64,000 nt of DNA, taken from the NCBI RefSeq assembly GCF_003667825.1, contig NZ_CP033043.1:1857501-1921500 (forward strand). The letters run 5' to 3'. The stretch comes from Metabacillus litoralis. GTDB lineage: Bacteria; Bacillota; Bacilli; Bacillales; Bacillaceae. The position numbers and the translations under genes are program-made. Below are positions 32,686-42,276 of this stretch, in pieces. The stretch's first letter is position 1. Each line of letters opens with the position of its first letter. The notes under the pieces are model-generated. The model saw only the letters and a program-made list of their open reading frames with translations. It ran no database searches and had not been told where the DNA came from.

Positions 32686-33873
32686 AACAGGAAGTTCTAT
32701 GATAAAATTCGTTTTCCCACGCACGGGCTTTGTATCGAGTATGATCTTCCCTTCATGCTTTTCGATAATTTTCTTTGTAATAGCTAATCCTAAACCAGAG
32801 CCACCGTCTTTCTTTCTACTTTTATCTCCTCTCACAAAGGGATCAAATAATGTATTGGTCAGGTCGTCTTTAATACCAATACCATCATCTCCAATTTCTA
32901 GACTGATACAATTCGCCTTTTTTGTTAACGTGATAAACACTGCTGTTTGTTCGGGATTGTACTTAGCAGCGTTTTCTAATAAGTTTGAAATAGCACGGTA
33001 TAAAAGCTTCGAGTCAAATTCATATATCAATTTAGTAGTTGGAATATCAATGATTAGCTCCATTTTCTTCTCTGAGAATAACTGATAATATTCTACAATA
33101 ACTTCTCTATAAAACTCACAAAGATCTTTTTTCTCTATATTCATTCGGGAGTCCGGAGTTTCCAGTTTTGTAAACATAAAAAGCTCATCAATTAAAATTG
33201 TTACTCTCACAGACTTATCATGGATATACTTTACATAACGTTTTACTTGTTCTTCGTCTTCCACAAAACCTTCATATAATGCTTTTGAATATCCTTGTAT
33301 AGTTGTCATGGGTGTTTTTAAATCATGAGAAAGATCTGCCAACATTCTTTTCTTACTTTCTTCAAGTTGTTCTTTTTCTTCCATTAGTCGCTGCAAATTT
33401 TCATTTAATTCTTTGTATCTAAGTGATGCTCTCATAATAAACGGTAATATTCCCCCACCAAATAATGGGGGCAGAAAGCTAATCAGTAAATGCAGTTGAT
33501 CAGGAAAGATGGTCTGATAAATAAGGTAAACACTAGAAACTGTATAAAGCATACTTAAACCGTACATCCATTTTAACGGCACCTGAACAACAAGGTACAC
33601 ATAAACAAAAACGATATATAAATACATCGGATTGTAAAAATACGCAAAAATAAGGGTAATTATAATCTCACTTGTTAATAAAAGTTTCATTAATCCCTTA
33701 TTCCAGAACATCTGTCGGTAGATAATGACAAATGCAAGCATTAATAATAAACCAGGGTACATTTTATTTGGAGGTTCTTGTAATAAAAAGTAAAATGGAA
33801 TACACATGTTGGCTATATACAAATATGGAAGAAGTCCTTCTTCCTTTGGAAACAGCGTGAAAGTCAAATTCAT
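32674..33873 (-). CDS. Sensor histidine kinase
   Basis: A 399-residue membrane kinase. About five N-terminal spans with little extracellular sequence (LLPYLYIANMCIPFYFLLQE onward), a coiled linker (KELNENLQRLMEEKEQLEE), the HisKA box MLADLSHDLKTPMTTIQGYS with the phosphorylated His, and a HATPase_c domain with N box LLENAAKYN, GDDGIGI and GGSGLGLAITKKIIE. Start 33873 was preferred because relatives open with LFPKEEG; an in-frame ATG at 33948 would add 25 residues. It pairs with the OmpR-type regulator upstream; a hairpin separates the two genes. Confidence 0.9.
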   Translation of the reverse strand: MNLTFTLFPKEEGLLPYLYIANMCIPFYFLLQEPPNKMYPGLLLMLAFVIIYRQMFWNKGLMKLLLTSEIIITLIFAYFYNPMYLYIVFVYVYLVVQVPLKWMYGLSMLYTVSSVYLIYQTIFPDQLHLLISFLPPLFGGGILPFIMRASLRYKELNENLQRLMEEKEQLEESKKRMLADLSHDLKTPMTTIQGYSKALYEGFVEDEEQVKRYVKYIHDKSVRVTILIDELFMFTKLETPDSRMNIEKKDLCEFYREVIVEYYQLFSEKKMELIIDIPTTKLIYEFDSKLLYRAISNLLENAAKYNPEQTAVFITLTKKANCISLEIGDDGIGIKDDLTNTLFDPFVRGDKSRKKDGGSGLGLAITKKIIEKHEGKIILDTKPVRGKTNFIIELPVKEV

Positions 33874-33962
33874 CCCTTCCCCAATATTAATAAATTTCTG
33901 AAATAAACTAGCATTATTTATTTTGATAAGGCTATTAAAATGGGGCATTCACTTTTTCTCGA

Positions 33963-33990
33963 AAAAAATAGACCTACTAAAAGGCCTATA
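33963..33990 (-). terminator. Terminator-like hairpin between regulator and kinase
   Basis: On the minus strand ATAGGCCT-TTTAGT-AGGTCTAT followed by TTTTTTT. It overlaps the regulator's stop codon and probably lowers kinase transcription relative to the regulator. Confidence 0.75.
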
Positions 33991-34711
33991 TATTCTTTTT
34001 TTCAAATTTGTACCCCAATCCTCTAACCGTTTTTATGTAGATTGGTTTTTTCGGATTTTCCTCAATCTTATCTCTGAGCTTTGAAATATGGACATTAATC
34101 GTGTTGTCTTCTTCACCACCAATATAATAATCATTCCATGCTCTTTCGAAAATTTGCTGCTTTGTAAACACCCTTCCAGGAGTTTCCATCAACATCTCAA
34201 TAATCTTATACTCTATTTTAGTTAACTGAATGATCTTTTCCTGTTTTATAATTGCAAACGAATCCTCGTCTAAAGTAAGATCACCGACAATTTTTTTTCT
34301 GTATTTATAATCTTCTGGTTGCGTTGTTGTTTCTATGGAATAGTTATAACTCCTTCTTAAAAGTGCTTGAACTCGCGCAACAACTTCCAAAGGATTAAAT
34401 GGCTTTTGAATAAAATCATCCGCTCCTAAACTCAGCCCTTCTATCTTGTCTTGATCTTCCTGCTTTGCCGAGATAATAATAATTGGGACTCTCAACGTTT
34501 CTCTTACTTTTTTAATAAGCTGATATCCATCAATAATCGGCATCATTATATCCACAAGCATTAAATCTATTTTTTCTTTCGCAATTAGTTGAAAGGCATC
34601 CATTCCATCATGGGCTTCGATAATTTGAAAGCCTTCTTTTTTCAAGTATAGGCTGAGCAATTCTGTAATCTCTGGTTGATCATCAACAATTAAAATAGTT
34701 CTACTCACCAC
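33986..34711 (-). CDS. OmpR-family response regulator
   Basis: A 241-residue regulator. The receiver domain has ILIVDDQPE (acidic pocket), the phospho-acceptor Asp in DLMLVDIMMP (about 54) and Lys in FIQKPFNP. The C-terminal winged helix has TKIEYKIIEMLMETPGRVFT, ERAWNDYYIGGEEDNTINVH and IKTVRGLGYKF. It starts with GTG behind GAAGG (tandem GTG codons). It forms a two-component system with the kinase downstream and may control the following ABC transporter. Confidence 0.94.
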   Translation of the reverse strand: MVSRTILIVDDQPEITELLSLYLKKEGFQIIEAHDGMDAFQLIAKEKIDLMLVDIMMPIIDGYQLIKKVRETLRVPIIIISAKQEDQDKIEGLSLGADDFIQKPFNPLEVVARVQALLRRSYNYSIETTTQPEDYKYRKKIVGDLTLDEDSFAIIKQEKIIQLTKIEYKIIEMLMETPGRVFTKQQIFERAWNDYYIGGEEDNTINVHISKLRDKIEENPKKPIYIKTVRGLGYKFEKKNI

Positions 34712-34812
34712 TGGTCCTTCTCTCTATGTATAATAGATCCTTTGTCATCTATCTTTAGTATAGCAAGCTATGAATAAAGTGAATAGAAAAATTTGTCATT
34801 TTCAAACAGAGA

Positions 34813-34848
34813 AAAAGCTTACCTCTCTTCTTTTATAAGGTAAGCTTC
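34813..34848 (-). terminator. Terminator of the chemoreceptor gene
   Basis: AAGCTTACC and GGTAAGCTT arms around a 15-base loop, then TTTTC on the minus strand. Confidence 0.75.
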
Positions 34849-34885
34849 TTATAAGTAGTCTATAAACAATGTAGTATTTTTAGGA

Positions 34886-35815
34886 TTAAAGCATTTTCTT
34901 AAATGTTCTAGCTTGCTCATCTAGTTGTTGTGCGGATATGCCAATACTTTTAAACTCCTGCATCGCTTGATTAATCAATTCTTGACTGCTTGTTATTCCA
35001 GTTTGTGAACGCTGAGTTACATCACTGATTTTAACAATTTCTCCTGTAATTCCTTCGATATGTGCATTAACTTCTTGAACAGAATCTTGTACACGATTTG
35101 CTAGTTTTCTAACTTCATCTGCTACAACGTTAAAACCTCTTCCATGTTCACCAGCACGTGCCGCTTCTATCGCTGCATTTAAAGCTAAAAGATTGGTTTG
35201 CGATGCAATTTCTCTTATTGTTTTTGTAATGTTTTCAATAGAAGATGCTTTTTGTTTTAACATCTTTAATATTTCTAAGTTTTCTCCAGAATGTGAGACA
35301 AGCTCCGCATTTGCCTCTGCGACATCTTCACTTTTTGAAATTCCTTGCTCAGCCCGATCTAAAAGATCAGCCGACATTTGCTGTAAACGCGATGCAACGT
35401 CTACTGTATGATTTTCTCGTGCAGTAATATCTGTAGCAATTTTGACAACACCTTGCACGATCCCATTTTCATCTAAAACTGGTGTATAAGTAGCTTCAAG
35501 CCAAATATGTCGACCTGTTTTGGTGACACGCTGTATTTTTTCTTGAAAACTTTTTCCATTCCGTAAATTTCTCCAAAACACTAGGTATTCTCTTCCCTTA
35601 GAAAATTCTTCTGTACAAAATTTACTATGTAGAAGGTTAGGCATTTCATCCATGTGATATTCCATTGTTTTGGCAAAATTTTCATTTGCCCATAACACTT
35701 TTCCATTTGGATCAAACTCAATCATTGCAACTGATCGTTCTATTGCAGCTAGAACGGCTCCTTCCTCTAAAACTTGGGAGGATTTGGAAACGTTTGCTAA
35801 TTTAGATACTAACAT
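34886..35815 (-). CDS. Soluble PAS-domain methyl-accepting chemotaxis protein
   Basis: A 309-residue chemoreceptor without membrane spans. The N-terminal PAS domain (about 35-145) includes [18 protein letters not shown] and [20 protein letters not shown], ending [11 protein letters not shown]. The C-terminal signalling domain holds the highly conserved tip [20 protein letters not shown] followed by [15 protein letters not shown]. The domain is shorter than in membrane receptors. It probably senses an internal signal such as redox state or a bound small molecule and acts on CheA. Start 35815 follows GAGG; an earlier TTG overlaps that site. Confidence 0.92.
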   Translation of the reverse strand: MLVSKLANVSKSSQVLEEGAVLAAIERSVAMIEFDPNGKVLWANENFAKTMEYHMDEMPNLLHSKFCTEEFSKGREYLVFWRNLRNGKSFQEKIQRVTKTGRHIWLEATYTPVLDENGIVQGVVKIATDITARENHTVDVASRLQQMSADLLDRAEQGISKSEDVAEANAELVSHSGENLEILKMLKQKASSIENITKTIREIASQTNLLALNAAIEAARAGEHGRGFNVVADEVRKLANRVQDSVQEVNAHIEGITGEIVKISDVTQRSQTGITSSQELINQAMQEFKSIGISAQQLDEQARTFKKML

Positions 35816-36278
35816 AATAAATGTCCTCAATTCTGCCCTAATATTTTTATGAAAAATTATTGTTCACTCATTTATCATAGTTCAAAAATACTATAGATGT
35901 AAAACTTAAACCCTCTAGATCTAGTAATATTTACACATTCTTAACATTTAATCGTTTTTCCTATTAACCTAGTAATGTCGAAAAATACGATTGATGATTT
36001 CTACAATATTCAACAAAATCAATCATAATCCCGAAATATGTATTTAACCTAAAAAATAAACACTATATCTCTATACTAAAAATGTTTTAGAGTACCTGCT
36101 TAGTACTCATTTGGACAGTAAAGGTACACACATTGTCACTTTTATTTGTGAAGACAGGTACTTCTTTTCAATATCACGTTTCTGTTTTATAATTTTTATA
36201 AATCAAAAAAGGAGGTTAAAAGATGTAGGTTGTTTTTTCTACCCAAAACTAAAATTGAATATAAGTGAGGGAGAAAAA
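35816..36278. other. Intergenic and MFS leader region
   Basis: No gene. The right part is the leader of the MFS gene: an inverted repeat AGTACCTG (36091-36098)/CAGGTACT (36155-36162), a smaller GAGTAC/GTACTC hairpin (36090-36108) and the AUG-UAG element at 36223. Confidence 0.55.
36211..36228 (+). promoter_or_regulatory. Start-stop minimal ORF (ATG TAG) with a strong ribosome binding site
   Basis: GGAGG (36211-36215) stands 7 bases before ATG (36223-36225), which is followed at once by TAG (36226-36228). It lies 51 bases before the MFS gene start. A ribosome would load, and terminate after one codon. Confidence 0.5.
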
Positions 36279-37472
36279 ATGAAAACACCATCTTTTAAAC
36301 ACCTTTGGCTCGGACAGTTACTAGCAAACAGTGGTGATGTTTTTTACATTGTTGGGCTTATGGCCATTATCCATGAGCAAACAGGATCAGCTGTTTATTT
36401 AGCAGTTGTTCCGTTTATCATCACTGTTGCGAAATTCAGTAGCGGTTTTATAGCACCACTGCTTTTGGACCAATATCGATTAAAATCGCTGTTGGTTTTT
36501 TCACAACTAGGTAAGACATTGTTCCTTTTCACTATGCAAATGGCAACGATCTTCTTCTCATGGAATCTCGTCATCACCTTTGTTTTTGTGTTTTTCATTT
36601 CTTTTTTTGATGGATGGGCAACACCAGCCAGAAATGCAATGCTGCCTCGTCTTGTCCACAGAGATGAATTAGTAAAAGCAAACAGTTTTGTTTCTACCTT
36701 AGATCAAACGGTTCAACTCGGAGGTTGGGCATCAGGAGGAATAATCGTTGCCCTAATTGGTGGGAATAAAGTGATTTGGCTCACTCTAAGCTTATTTATT
36801 CTGTCAACGTTTTTTATGCAATTGCTTAGAGATGAGACTAAACAAATTGTTAATGAAAACACAGTTTTTTCTAGATGGGAATCACTGAAGGAAGGTTGGC
36901 TTTATATTTGGGAAGTTCCGTCGCTCAGATCGATTTCTTTCATTTATGTTTTAGAATATTTTGCGAGTGCAGTGTGGATTGCAGCAATTCTCTATGTTTA
37001 TGTTGATGAAATATTAGGGAAAGATCAGGCATGGTGGGGTTATATTAATGCAACCTTTTTTCTTGGTCTTGTCATTGGAGGGCTTTTTGCCGTGAAGTTT
37101 GCAAAGGGGGTTGATACACATCTTCCTAATGTTATCATCATTTCTTCATTTGGAATTTGTATTGGCACCTTTACCTTCGGGTTTACTTCATCACCGCTAG
37201 CTGCCCTCTTTCTTTCAGCATTATGTGGATTTTTAGAGCAAGTGAAAAGCATATCGTTACAAACGTCCCTACAAAGAGCTGCTTCAATTGATCAATTACC
37301 TAAAATTTATGCTGCACAAGGTACGCTGCTTTCTCTTGTTTTTGCTGTTTCCTCAGTTACATTTGGATTTTTAACAGAGTTGTACTCTGTTAGTATTTCT
37401 TTTATCATAGCAGCATTATTATTATTGAGTTCAGCAATATATTTAACTATTAAAAAGAAAATATTGTCATAG
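36279..37472 (+). CDS. MFS transporter, drug efflux type
   Basis: A 397-residue protein with about 12 membrane spans. It opens MKTPSFKHLWLGQLLANSGD; DGWATPARNAMLPRLVHRDE is the typical loop of the EntS/YfiS-like MFS_3 group with its PxRxxxLP core. Start 36279 follows GAGGGAG; an upstream in-frame ATG at 36111 has no ribosome binding site and would add 56 non-family residues. The group includes macrolide and siderophore exporters; the substrate here is unknown. Its leader contains a start-stop minimal ORF and inverted repeats that suggest post-transcriptional control. A strong terminator follows. Confidence 0.88.
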   Translation: MKTPSFKHLWLGQLLANSGDVFYIVGLMAIIHEQTGSAVYLAVVPFIITVAKFSSGFIAPLLLDQYRLKSLLVFSQLGKTLFLFTMQMATIFFSWNLVITFVFVFFISFFDGWATPARNAMLPRLVHRDELVKANSFVSTLDQTVQLGGWASGGIIVALIGGNKVIWLTLSLFILSTFFMQLLRDETKQIVNENTVFSRWESLKEGWLYIWEVPSLRSISFIYVLEYFASAVWIAAILYVYVDEILGKDQAWWGYINATFFLGLVIGGLFAVKFAKGVDTHLPNVIIISSFGICIGTFTFGFTSSPLAALFLSALCGFLEQVKSISLQTSLQRAASIDQLPKIYAAQGTLLSLVFAVSSVTFGFLTELYSVSISFIIAALLLLSSAIYLTIKKKILS

Positions 37473-37486
37473 TAGATACAAATGAC

Positions 37487-37520
37487 TAAAAAAGACACGT
37501 TAGTATGACGTGTCTTTTTT
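37487..37520 (+). terminator. Terminator of the MFS gene
   Basis: AAAAAAGACACGT-TAGTATG-ACGTGTCTTTTTT, perfect 13-bp arms. Confidence 0.9.
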
Positions 37521-37625
37521 GTTTCAAAGTAATGCAGATTAAGACCTCGTTATTAAACCAGAGGTTTGCTTTTATTTTGAGTAACGATTTGAATGTATTT
37601 CTCAGACAATAGGGAGTAGTCCAAC

Positions 37626-38684
37626 CTATTCCCCGCTCTCTTGTTTTTCCCATTTTGCAACTTCCGAACGTACCAAAGGAGCTACTTCTTTTCCTAAAAG
37701 TTCAATCGCTCTCATTACATCATCATGAGGCATGCTTCCAACTGGCACATGCAGCATAAAACGTGTGATTCCTACATTTTTTCTGAGATAAATGATTTTC
37801 TCAGCAACTGTTTTGGGATCTCCTACATACAATGCCCCCTCAAGAGTGCGAGCTGTATCAAAGCTTCCTCTTGTATATGGACTCCAGCCGCGTTCTTTAC
37901 CTAATTTGTTCATCACATATTGAGTTGATGGGAAAAATTTATCGGCTGCTTCTTCTGTTGTATCTGCAATAAACCCGTGAGAATGTGAGGCTACGGTTAG
38001 CTTGGACATGTCGTGGCCAGCATGAGCTACAGCTTTTTTATATAATTGTACAAGCGGCTCAAATTGTACAGGCATTCCTCCTATAATAGCCAATACGAGC
38101 GGTAACCCAAGAATACCTGCACGAATAACAGATTCAGAATTCCCTCCACTTCCAATCCAAACTGGTAGAGGATCTTGAACTGGTCGTGGATAAACACCTC
38201 GGTTATGTATAGCTGGTCGATGTCCGCCTTTCCATGATACTGTTTCAGATTCTCGGATTTTTAATAACAATGCAAGATTTTCTTCAAACAATTCATCATA
38301 ATCTTTTAAATCAAAACCAAATAAAGGGAACGATTCAATAAATGAACCTCGTCCTGCCATAATTTCTGCTCGTCCATTTGAAATGGCATCAAGTGTTGCA
38401 AAATCTTGAAAAACTCGAACTGGATCAGCTGATGATAACACCGTAACCGCACTTGTTAACCGAATATTCTTTGTTTGTGAGGCAGCAGCAGATAAAATAA
38501 CTGCTGGACTAGAAGATGCGAAATCTTCACGATGGTGCTCACCAACGCCAAATACATCTAGACCAACTTGGTCTGCAAGGACAATTTCCTCTACGACTTC
38601 TCGTATTCTCTCGGCATGACTTATTACCTTGCCTGTTTTCACATCTGGTGTTGTTTCAACAAAGGTACTTACTCCTATTTCCAT
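37626..38684 (-). CDS. Luciferase-like (LLM class) flavin oxidoreductase
   Basis: A 352-residue TIM-barrel flavoprotein of the bacterial luciferase-like family. It opens with EIGVSTFVE; family blocks are VGEHHREDFASSSPAVILSA (about 48-67), IRLTSAVTVLSSADPVRVFQ, ISNGRAEIMAGRGSF and PLPVWIGSGGNSESV. It probably uses FMNH2 or F420-like flavin and an alkane, aldehyde or sulfonate substrate, which cannot be specified. A second, distinct member lies at 40297-41298. No reductase partner is adjacent. Confidence 0.9.
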   Translation of the reverse strand: MEIGVSTFVETTPDVKTGKVISHAERIREVVEEIVLADQVGLDVFGVGEHHREDFASSSPAVILSAAASQTKNIRLTSAVTVLSSADPVRVFQDFATLDAISNGRAEIMAGRGSFIESFPLFGFDLKDYDELFEENLALLLKIRESETVSWKGGHRPAIHNRGVYPRPVQDPLPVWIGSGGNSESVIRAGILGLPLVLAIIGGMPVQFEPLVQLYKKAVAHAGHDMSKLTVASHSHGFIADTTEEAADKFFPSTQYVMNKLGKERGWSPYTRGSFDTARTLEGALYVGDPKTVAEKIIYLRKNVGITRFMLHVPVGSMPHDDVMRAIELLGKEVAPLVRSEVAKWEKQESGE

Positions 38685-39045
38685 TGTTGTTCCTCCTATT
38701 TTTATGGATAGTTAGAATTATAACAAAAAGTTTTAAATTTCTCTTTATAAGTACTTTTACTTATTAGCAAATTAACTCTACTTCAAAGTTAATAAGCACA
38801 CCTGATAATGAAATGCTTAAATGTAATGACGGATTAGAATGAATAGAACGATCTTTTTCAATACATACTCCATTCATCCTCTAACAAACCAATTCAATTG
38901 CCAGGCAAAATAAATGTAAGCCCCTCATATAAAAGTTTAAATATAAATCCACGTCAGGAAACCTCACATGTTCAAAGACAATCTCAACATGTCCGTGTCA
39001 TAATCGATAACAGGAATTATTTAAACGTTAAGGGGGCATATAACA
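38685..39045. other. Intergenic before the NarK-like gene
   Basis: About 360 bases without a convincing gene. AAGGGGG near 39030 is the ribosome binding site of the next gene. TCACATGTTC and TCAACATGTCC near 38965-38995 are a weak repeat. I see no FNR-type palindrome. Confidence 0.45.
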
Positions 39046-40239
39046 ATGAGTCACGAACAGTTAAACAAAAGACTCTTGATTATTGCGACCTTCGGTATGG
39101 TTATTGCTTTTACTGTTTGGAATGCGTTTTCTCCAATCATTAATGAAATTGGAAAAATGTATGATCTTAACACAACTGAAAAGAGTATTCTTATTGCTAT
39201 ACCGGTTTTATTAGGGTCGGTTATGAGGGTTCCATTAGGGATCTTTACGGAGCGTTTTGGTGGTCGAAAAGTTTATACACTTTTACTCTTGTTTTTAGTC
39301 ATACCACTAATGATCACAGGGTTTTCCAGTTCCTATATCATGCTTTTAATTAGTGCTTTTTTTATTGGATTAGCTGGTGCTTCATTCGCCGTTTCGATGA
39401 CATTTGTATCGAAATGGACACCAAAAGAGAAACAAGGAACGGCTCTAGGAATCAATGCTTTAGGAAACATCGGTACTGCAGTGGCTTCTTTTTCTCTGCC
39501 ATCACTAGTTTTAATTGTAGGAATTCAATGGATTTTCTGGGGATTAATTATTCCAGTACTTATGATGGCCGCGATTATCTGGTTTTTCACACCTGAAACA
39601 ACCAACACAAATTCAACAAAAACTATAAAAAATGAGTTATCAGTACTAAAATATAAGCAAACATGGATTCTTTCGTTATTTTATTTTGTAACGTTTGGGA
39701 TATTTGTTGCTTTTGGCATCTACTTACCTACTCTTCTAATGGATTTATTCCAGCTCTCAGCAATTGATGCAGGAATGAAGGCTGCAGGATTTATTGTGAT
39801 TGCAACATTTATACGACCTTTCGGAGGTTATTTTTCAGATAAGTTAAACCCTGGGAAAATTTTAACTGGTGTTTTCCTCGTGATTATTTTCTGTGGCCTC
39901 CTCCTTACATTGGCAGTCGAAAACTTCTATATCATGACGTTTGCTAGCTTACTTTTAGCTTTTGCGGTAGGCATTGGAAATGGTGCTGTTTTTAAACTTG
40001 TTCCTAATCTATTCCCAACTTCTACTGGTACTGTAACAGGTATTGTTGGAGCAGCTGGTGGTATTGGTGGATTTTTCCCACCAATTTTATTAGGGGTTAT
40101 TAAAGACCAAACAGGGACTTACTCGTTAGGTTTTGTTTTTCTCATTATATTAACAATCATTTGCCTTTGGTTTAATAAGAGTGAGTATGATAAAAGAATA
40201 AATACAAAACAGGTAAGAAGGATTCATATAGCAAAATAG
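39046..40239 (+). CDS. NarK/NasA-type nitrate/nitrite MFS transporter
   Basis: A 397-residue protein with 12 spans of the nitrate-nitrite porter (NNP) branch of MFS. Signatures are PLGIFTERFGGRKVYT (loop 2-3), GLAGASFAVSMTFVSKW, AVGIGNGAVFKLVPNLFP and the glycine-rich nitrate signature GIVGAAGGIGGFFPPILLG. It likely imports nitrate or exports nitrite. No nitrate or nitrite reductase gene is in the window, and the molybdopterin oxidoreductase at the right edge is far away. It starts behind AAGGGGG. Confidence 0.88.
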   Translation: MSHEQLNKRLLIIATFGMVIAFTVWNAFSPIINEIGKMYDLNTTEKSILIAIPVLLGSVMRVPLGIFTERFGGRKVYTLLLLFLVIPLMITGFSSSYIMLLISAFFIGLAGASFAVSMTFVSKWTPKEKQGTALGINALGNIGTAVASFSLPSLVLIVGIQWIFWGLIIPVLMMAAIIWFFTPETTNTNSTKTIKNELSVLKYKQTWILSLFYFVTFGIFVAFGIYLPTLLMDLFQLSAIDAGMKAAGFIVIATFIRPFGGYFSDKLNPGKILTGVFLVIIFCGLLLTLAVENFYIMTFASLLLAFAVGIGNGAVFKLVPNLFPTSTGTVTGIVGAAGGIGGFFPPILLGVIKDQTGTYSLGFVFLIILTIICLWFNKSEYDKRINTKQVRRIHIAK

Positions 40240-40266
40240 GAATGTGAATGAACACTCCTATTTCGC
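40236..40266. terminator. Bidirectional terminator between convergent genes
   Basis: AATAGGA-TGT and ACA-TCCTATTTC arms around a short AT-rich loop, overlapping the stop of the NarK-like gene. Confidence 0.6.
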
Positions 40267-40296
40267 TTCAACCTTTAGTATTTACTTGCACACTTC

Positions 40297-41298
40297 CTAC
40301 TTACCATCTACCACTTCTTTAAAAATCTCATACGAACGCTTTTGTTTTTCAGTATCATAAATGTAGGAAACAGCCATGATTTCATCAACATTATATTTTT
40401 CTTGGAAGTTTGTTAATTGTTGATGAATTGAATTTTTACTTCCCAGCAATGTCACACTGGACATCGACGTTGCCATTTCTCTTTCGTGTGGCTGCCAAAT
40501 GTCATCCATACTTTCTACTGGTGGTTGCAATGGATTTTGTGTACCACGCACAACATTTAAGAAAAATTGTTGCATTGAGGTTTGTTCCCATCTCGCCTCT
40601 TCGTCACTCTCAGCTGCAATCACGTTTAGACATACCGTCATATATGGTTTATCTAAATATTCAGATGGTTGGAATCTTGCTCGATAAATTGAAATGGCTT
40701 CCTCCATATATCGCGGAGCAAAATGAGAAGCAAATACATATGGTAAGCCTAGTTTAGCTGCTAAGTATGCAGAATCTGTTGAAGAACCAAGAATATATAT
40801 AGGAATATTTGTACCAACTCCTGGATGTGCTTTCACATAATCTTGACGCTCCATCGGACCAAAATAAGTAAGTAATGAATTAACATCTTCCGGAAATGTA
40901 TAAACAGAATCGTTTTGTGATCGTCTTAACGCACTTGCTGTCATCATATCTGTCCCTGGTGCACGACCTAAACCTAAATCGAGACGATTTGGATAAATAG
41001 TAGCCATTGTTCCAAATTGTTCAGCAACAACCAGTGGAGAATGGTTTGGCAGCATAATCCCTCCAGAACCTACACGAATTCTTTCTGTGTTTTCCAGAGT
41101 ATGTTTAATTAAAATGGCTGTAGCAGAGCTTACAAGTGTTGATGTGTTATGATGCTCTGCAATCCAGTATCGTGAGTATCCCATTTTTTCTGTTGCCTGC
41201 GCTAAATCAACCATAGAATCGATTGCATCTTTAGCTTCCTGCCCTTTACGAATAGGAACCAAATTCAAAACAGAAACAGGTATTTGTATATTTGACAT
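40297..41298 (-). CDS. Luciferase-like (LLM class) flavin oxidoreductase, YwcH-like
   Basis: A 333-residue LLM-class flavoprotein, starting at ATG 41298 behind AAAGGAC. It opens [20 protein letters not shown]; other family blocks are [20 protein letters not shown] (about 54-73), [33 protein letters not shown] and IPIYILGSS. This is the single-enzyme luciferase-like group of Firmicutes (YwcH and relatives). The substrate is unknown. It is distinct from the enzyme at 37626; the identity between the two is low. Confidence 0.9.
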   Translation of the reverse strand: MSNIQIPVSVLNLVPIRKGQEAKDAIDSMVDLAQATEKMGYSRYWIAEHHNTSTLVSSATAILIKHTLENTERIRVGSGGIMLPNHSPLVVAEQFGTMATIYPNRLDLGLGRAPGTDMMTASALRRSQNDSVYTFPEDVNSLLTYFGPMERQDYVKAHPGVGTNIPIYILGSSTDSAYLAAKLGLPYVFASHFAPRYMEEAISIYRARFQPSEYLDKPYMTVCLNVIAAESDEEARWEQTSMQQFFLNVVRGTQNPLQPPVESMDDIWQPHEREMATSMSSVTLLGSKNSIHQQLTNFQEKYNVDEIMAVSYIYDTEKQKRSYEIFKEVVDGK

Positions 41299-41370
41299 AG
41301 TAATTGTCCTTTCTTTCATCAAATTCTTTACTATCGTACCAATTTAAATCGAAGAAAAAAAATTTTATGC

Positions 41371-42135
41371 TTACTTCATTTCAATTCGAAATTCGAAATT
41401 CTTTTCCTTGACCTCGTCTCCAATATATGTCCTTTCAACAAACTTAACTTCCTCACTCTTCATGAAAAGTACTGTCGAAGATCTTGTACCATATTCCGGT
41501 GTTTTTATAAATAATGGAGAAAGCTTTCGTTCCCATTCAATAGACACTCCAGTGCTTGGTAATTCTGAATCAGCAGCTGGCTCCTCATATTGTAGGCTTG
41601 AAAATAAACACTCTGTCAAATTTTCACGTGCATTATTCAAACAGGTTTGTAATCCTTTCTTCCCTTTACGGACTTTAGGCCATGGTGTGTCAAGTAAGGA
41701 ATTACTTAAGCCATACAAACCTGGTTCAAGTAATTTTATTTGATTTTCTACGTTTGAATAATAGTAAAGTGCAGCTTGATCTCCAACAAGTAAATTAAAT
41801 CCTGGGTAATATTCACGATTTTTTTGTATCTTATCCAAGTAGTCCTTGGGATTTTCATTGAATTGCAGGAATCGACTCACTAATTCACCACGTGAACGTA
41901 GTTGTTTCTTATCAATGGCTGAGCTTCGGTAATTCGTAAGTGCTGCAAATCGGCCGTTTTTTGTAACTCCCATCCATGTTCCCATTTTCTCTAAGTCTCT
42001 TCCTGCTAATATAGATGGGACATCTTCCCAAAACGCAGCTTGAGCTGTAGATCGTTTATAAAATTCATCACGATTTGCAGAAAGTATTAGACGATATACT
42101 GGATCTATTTTGTACGCAAAATTAATTAAACACAT
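41371..42135 (-). CDS. NRDE family (TANGO2-like) protein
   Basis: A 254-residue protein with the N-terminal Cys and the family-defining NRDE motif in LILSANRDEFYKRST (about 17-31), then AGRDLEKMGTWMGVTKNGRF and AALTNYRS. The family is widespread in bacteria and matches eukaryotic TANGO2, which has been connected with haem and acyl-lipid handling; the bacterial role is not settled. It is a single gene, 240 bases before the oxidoreductase-serA block, without clear functional neighbours. Confidence 0.9.
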   Translation of the reverse strand: MCLINFAYKIDPVYRLILSANRDEFYKRSTAQAAFWEDVPSILAGRDLEKMGTWMGVTKNGRFAALTNYRSSAIDKKQLRSRGELVSRFLQFNENPKDYLDKIQKNREYYPGFNLLVGDQAALYYYSNVENQIKLLEPGLYGLSNSLLDTPWPKVRKGKKGLQTCLNNARENLTECLFSSLQYEEPAADSELPSTGVSIEWERKLSPLFIKTPEYGTRSSTVLFMKSEEVKFVERTYIGDEVKEKNFEFRIEMK

Positions 42136-42228
42136 TCAGGTCACTTCCTAACAATCAATTGTGGTCTTATTGTTTATATTTTACAAAAAATCAATCATTA
42201 CTTCTTCTATAGTGACTTTTTGAAACAC

Positions 42229-42255
42229 AAAAAAGGCTGCTGTTTTACAGCAACC
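42229..42255 (-). terminator. Terminator of serA
   Basis: On the minus strand AGGTTGCTG-TAAAA-CAGCAGCCTTTTTT. Confidence 0.88.
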
Positions 42256-42276
42256 TGAATAAAAATATAGACTATA

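Noticed and set aside
36090..36162. T-box riboswitch in the MFS leader
   Set aside because: The leader has inverted repeats but no T-box sequence and no amino-acid-related gene downstream.
38898..39143. 81-residue plus-strand frame before the NarK-like gene
   Set aside because: No ribosome binding site; it overlaps the start of the transporter and has low-complexity content.
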